In this document: piece by piece, positions 62,343 to 64,000 of the stretch
Layout: the number at the start of each line of letters is the position of its first letter
Position numbering within the stretch: position 1 is the stretch's first letter
Assembly: GCA_019614645.1 (NCBI GenBank)
Contig: JABWDB010000001.1
Location: 11,573,501-11,637,500, forward strand
DNA from: Stratiolaelaps scimitus
Lineage: Eukaryota; Arthropoda; Arachnida; Mesostigmata; Laelapidae
Direction: 5' to 3'
DNA: 64,000 bases
The notes under the pieces: model-generated
The model's database searches: none
The model's input: the letters and a program-made list of their open reading frames with translations, nothing else
What the model was told of the DNA's origin: nothing
Position numbers and translations under genes: made by a program

Positions 62343-64000
62343 TTTTCGAGTATATATACATATACTCGAAAGTTCATAGATTTCGTCTCGTATAGCATAG
62401 AGAGGGCCTCGTGTTTCAAGCGCTGTGGAAAGTTTGCCACAGATCGACGAAATGAACTTCTCAATTTTTTTCTATTTATGAGAAATGTATAATATTTAAA
62501 GTTCGCGAAAGGGCATTGATCATTTTGCCACTTTTTTCTTTTACTTTGCTCGCGACCTGACAGAGGCTCGACTTCTTCTTCGGCCGTACACGAATACCCC
62601 AGCTAACAAACCCCTGGTCACCAGTGTACACTGTAGAATCAAACAGACTATCTATTTCGCCAACGTGTTTGATTAAAAATAAATAATGCAAACATAAAAT
62701 GGTCATGGTAGATTCTTTCTTTCGAAGTGCTACTGTATATATGTTCTTTTACCGTACTACCCGCATGAATGCGTTCAGTATAACTTTAAACGGGGGAATC
62801 TGTACGATACCATGGACGGGAGGATATCTATTCGGGGGGCATCTGTTAAGAGGCATTGATACAATATTGCTTTGTTTCGCTTACGCAAATATTCTCTCTT
62901 CGAATTATCCTTGCTCCATGACTTTAGAATGTAAGATACAGCTTTAGTGCAAATCGTGTCGACATTCGGCCTCCAATCTTCATGTTGCTCTAGCTCGTAG
63001 AGCCAGCACCCTGAAGCCAACGGGGTCGTAAACCACTCATCGCCGCTCGGACGGCCAGGGCAGGCTGAGAACGTCATAGTCAATTAATGACTGCTATCTA
63101 ACTTACCACTGATATGAAAACCGCTCCCGACTCGTCGAACCGATGAGGGGTTACCGTAAAGTAACTAAGCTGGAGCTCAGTCGAGATAGCTCATGGGCAC
63201 TGGACAAACTCAAGTTAAACTCCCCCTTCAGACGCATTGCGACGGGCCTGCCTAGACACATGAGGTCGCGTCGGTTTTTCAGGAACACTAGGAGCAAAAA
63301 GATAACACGGCCACGTTGACCAGTTAAACTTAAATACCTTAATTAGTTCTCCAAATCTACTTCTAATAGATTCGAAAATAACACAATTGGTTTGTACTGT
63401 ATATGAGTCGCTAATGGTGGGCGTGTTAGTGTGCTCTACCTTACTAGGTGTACGCACGCTGCCCTTTTTATCTGACAGCGTTCTTATCAGCTGAGACAGA
63501 GTCTCTGGATACCAACGAGGCTAGTAGAGTATTTACGCTAATGAAAAAAGTTCAAACTCATTCATATGACTATGAAATGGGCTTGTGCAACCTCATTGCA
63601 TTATGTGATTGAATGGGTTGCTCACGAGGGTTGGTCGAATCAGTAACTGACTAGAATCAGTCTTTCGCTGCAAAACCAACGAATCGCTGATTAACGCGCC
63701 GCAAAAAGAAGAACACACATGGCTGGGGTGAAATAAATATATTTAGTTGATGTATAATAGTTACGTGCCAATGTAATATATAATATATACATATATAAAC
63801 AAAATGTGAAACAACCAATCCGTGCAACGGCATCTTTTATGTGATATGTCATATGCACCCTGCCACACTCGAATTGGCACACAACGCGACCGCGTCATTG
63901 ATGATTTCGAATGTCCGCCACAAGTGATAGACAACAATCTCGCCCTTGTGGTTGGTCACCTCGTTCCTTGTGCTGTTTGTCGATGGGCATGACAAGCGTT
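61987..64000 (-). CDS. Unrecognised candidate multi-exon gene, 5' end beyond the window
   Basis: Proposed minus-strand exons with matching phases: 63667-63626, 63490-63440, 63164-63107, 63064-62885, 62630-62557 and 62422-62366, then the last exon 62067-61987 with stop. Acceptors are mostly strong ('gttttgcag', 'ctgtctcag', 'gttctcag', 'gattctacag', 'tttccacag', 'atcctgcag'), and donors include gtgagc, gtaagt (with a 42-nt intron, 63065-63106) and gtaagc. The 60-codon exon is protein-like (Gly-Asp-Glu-Trp-Phe-Thr-Thr-Pro, Gly-Cys-Trp-Leu-Tyr-Glu-Leu) and the C-terminus reads Lys-Trp-Glu-Phe-Arg-Leu-Pro-Glu-Val. A further open segment at 63870-64000 may be an earlier exon. The spaced Cys and Trp residues faintly suggest a C-type-lectin-like fold, but I recognise no family. 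I chose the sites to fit, so the agreement is not independent evidence. Confidence 0.4.
62302..62373. repeat. (AT)n microsatellite followed by a hairpin
   Basis: An AT run (62302-62339) is followed by 'acttttcgagtata', a short spacer and 'tatactcgaaagt', an inverted repeat of 13-14 bp with one missing base. Its right arm overlaps the proposed exon end at 62366. Confidence 0.85.

Noticed and set aside
1..64000. CRISPR arrays, phage or bacterial operons
   Set aside because: No regularly spaced repeats and no dense same-strand gene runs; the coding features found are intron-containing.

Overview
The window looks like nuclear DNA of an arthropod, most plausibly a chelicerate or mite. The basis is an insect/mite-type ionotropic receptor, an invertebrate-type Cys-loop channel, a Tc1 transposon relic, tRNA-headed SINEs, many (AT)n and (GA)n microsatellites and what look like very short introns of about 40 nt. 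No bacterial gene density, no operon layout, no rRNA and no convincing intact tRNA gene is seen. The species is an inference; nothing here proves it.

Layout. The first 35 kb is gene-poor: mid-GC, AT-microsatellite-rich DNA broken by GC-rich low-complexity islands near 3.0-4.1, 7.7-8.2, 17.3-17.8, 20.5-21.7, 29.6-30.5 and 32.7-33.7 kb. These may be promoters, first exons or UTRs. It also holds repeats, including a decayed Tc1-like transposon at about 12.2-13.2 kb, and a few weak candidate coding segments (9.0-9.6 kb plus strand, 25.0-25.4 kb minus strand, 30.25-30.53 kb plus strand).

Two genes are well supported. An ionotropic-receptor-like gene lies at 35351-37278 on the plus strand: nearly all of it is one long exon carrying three membrane segments, with a polyadenylation signal directly after the stop. 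A multi-exon Cys-loop ligand-gated ion channel lies at 44512-51244 on the plus strand, with signal peptide, 13-residue Cys-loop, M1-M4 and matching splice phases across most junctions. Its M2 region has a Glu-Arg selectivity-filter sequence and lacks the Pro-Ala-Arg of related anion channels, which is the most interesting functional point.

Between them, on the minus strand at 40.8-42.05 kb, are segments resembling domains III and (weakly) II of an EF-Tu/GTPBP1-type GTPase, perhaps a degenerate gene. The last 2 kb holds a candidate compact minus-strand gene of six short exons with matching phases, ending at 61987 and running off the right edge.

The rest is intergenic and repetitive: two tRNA-headed SINE families, one of them next to a piece of antisense U2 snRNA, a 71-bp tandem duplication, dispersed repeat pairs, hairpins and microsatellites. 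The two receptor genes would act at the cell surface in chemosensation or neural signalling. No shared regulation can be read from the sequence.
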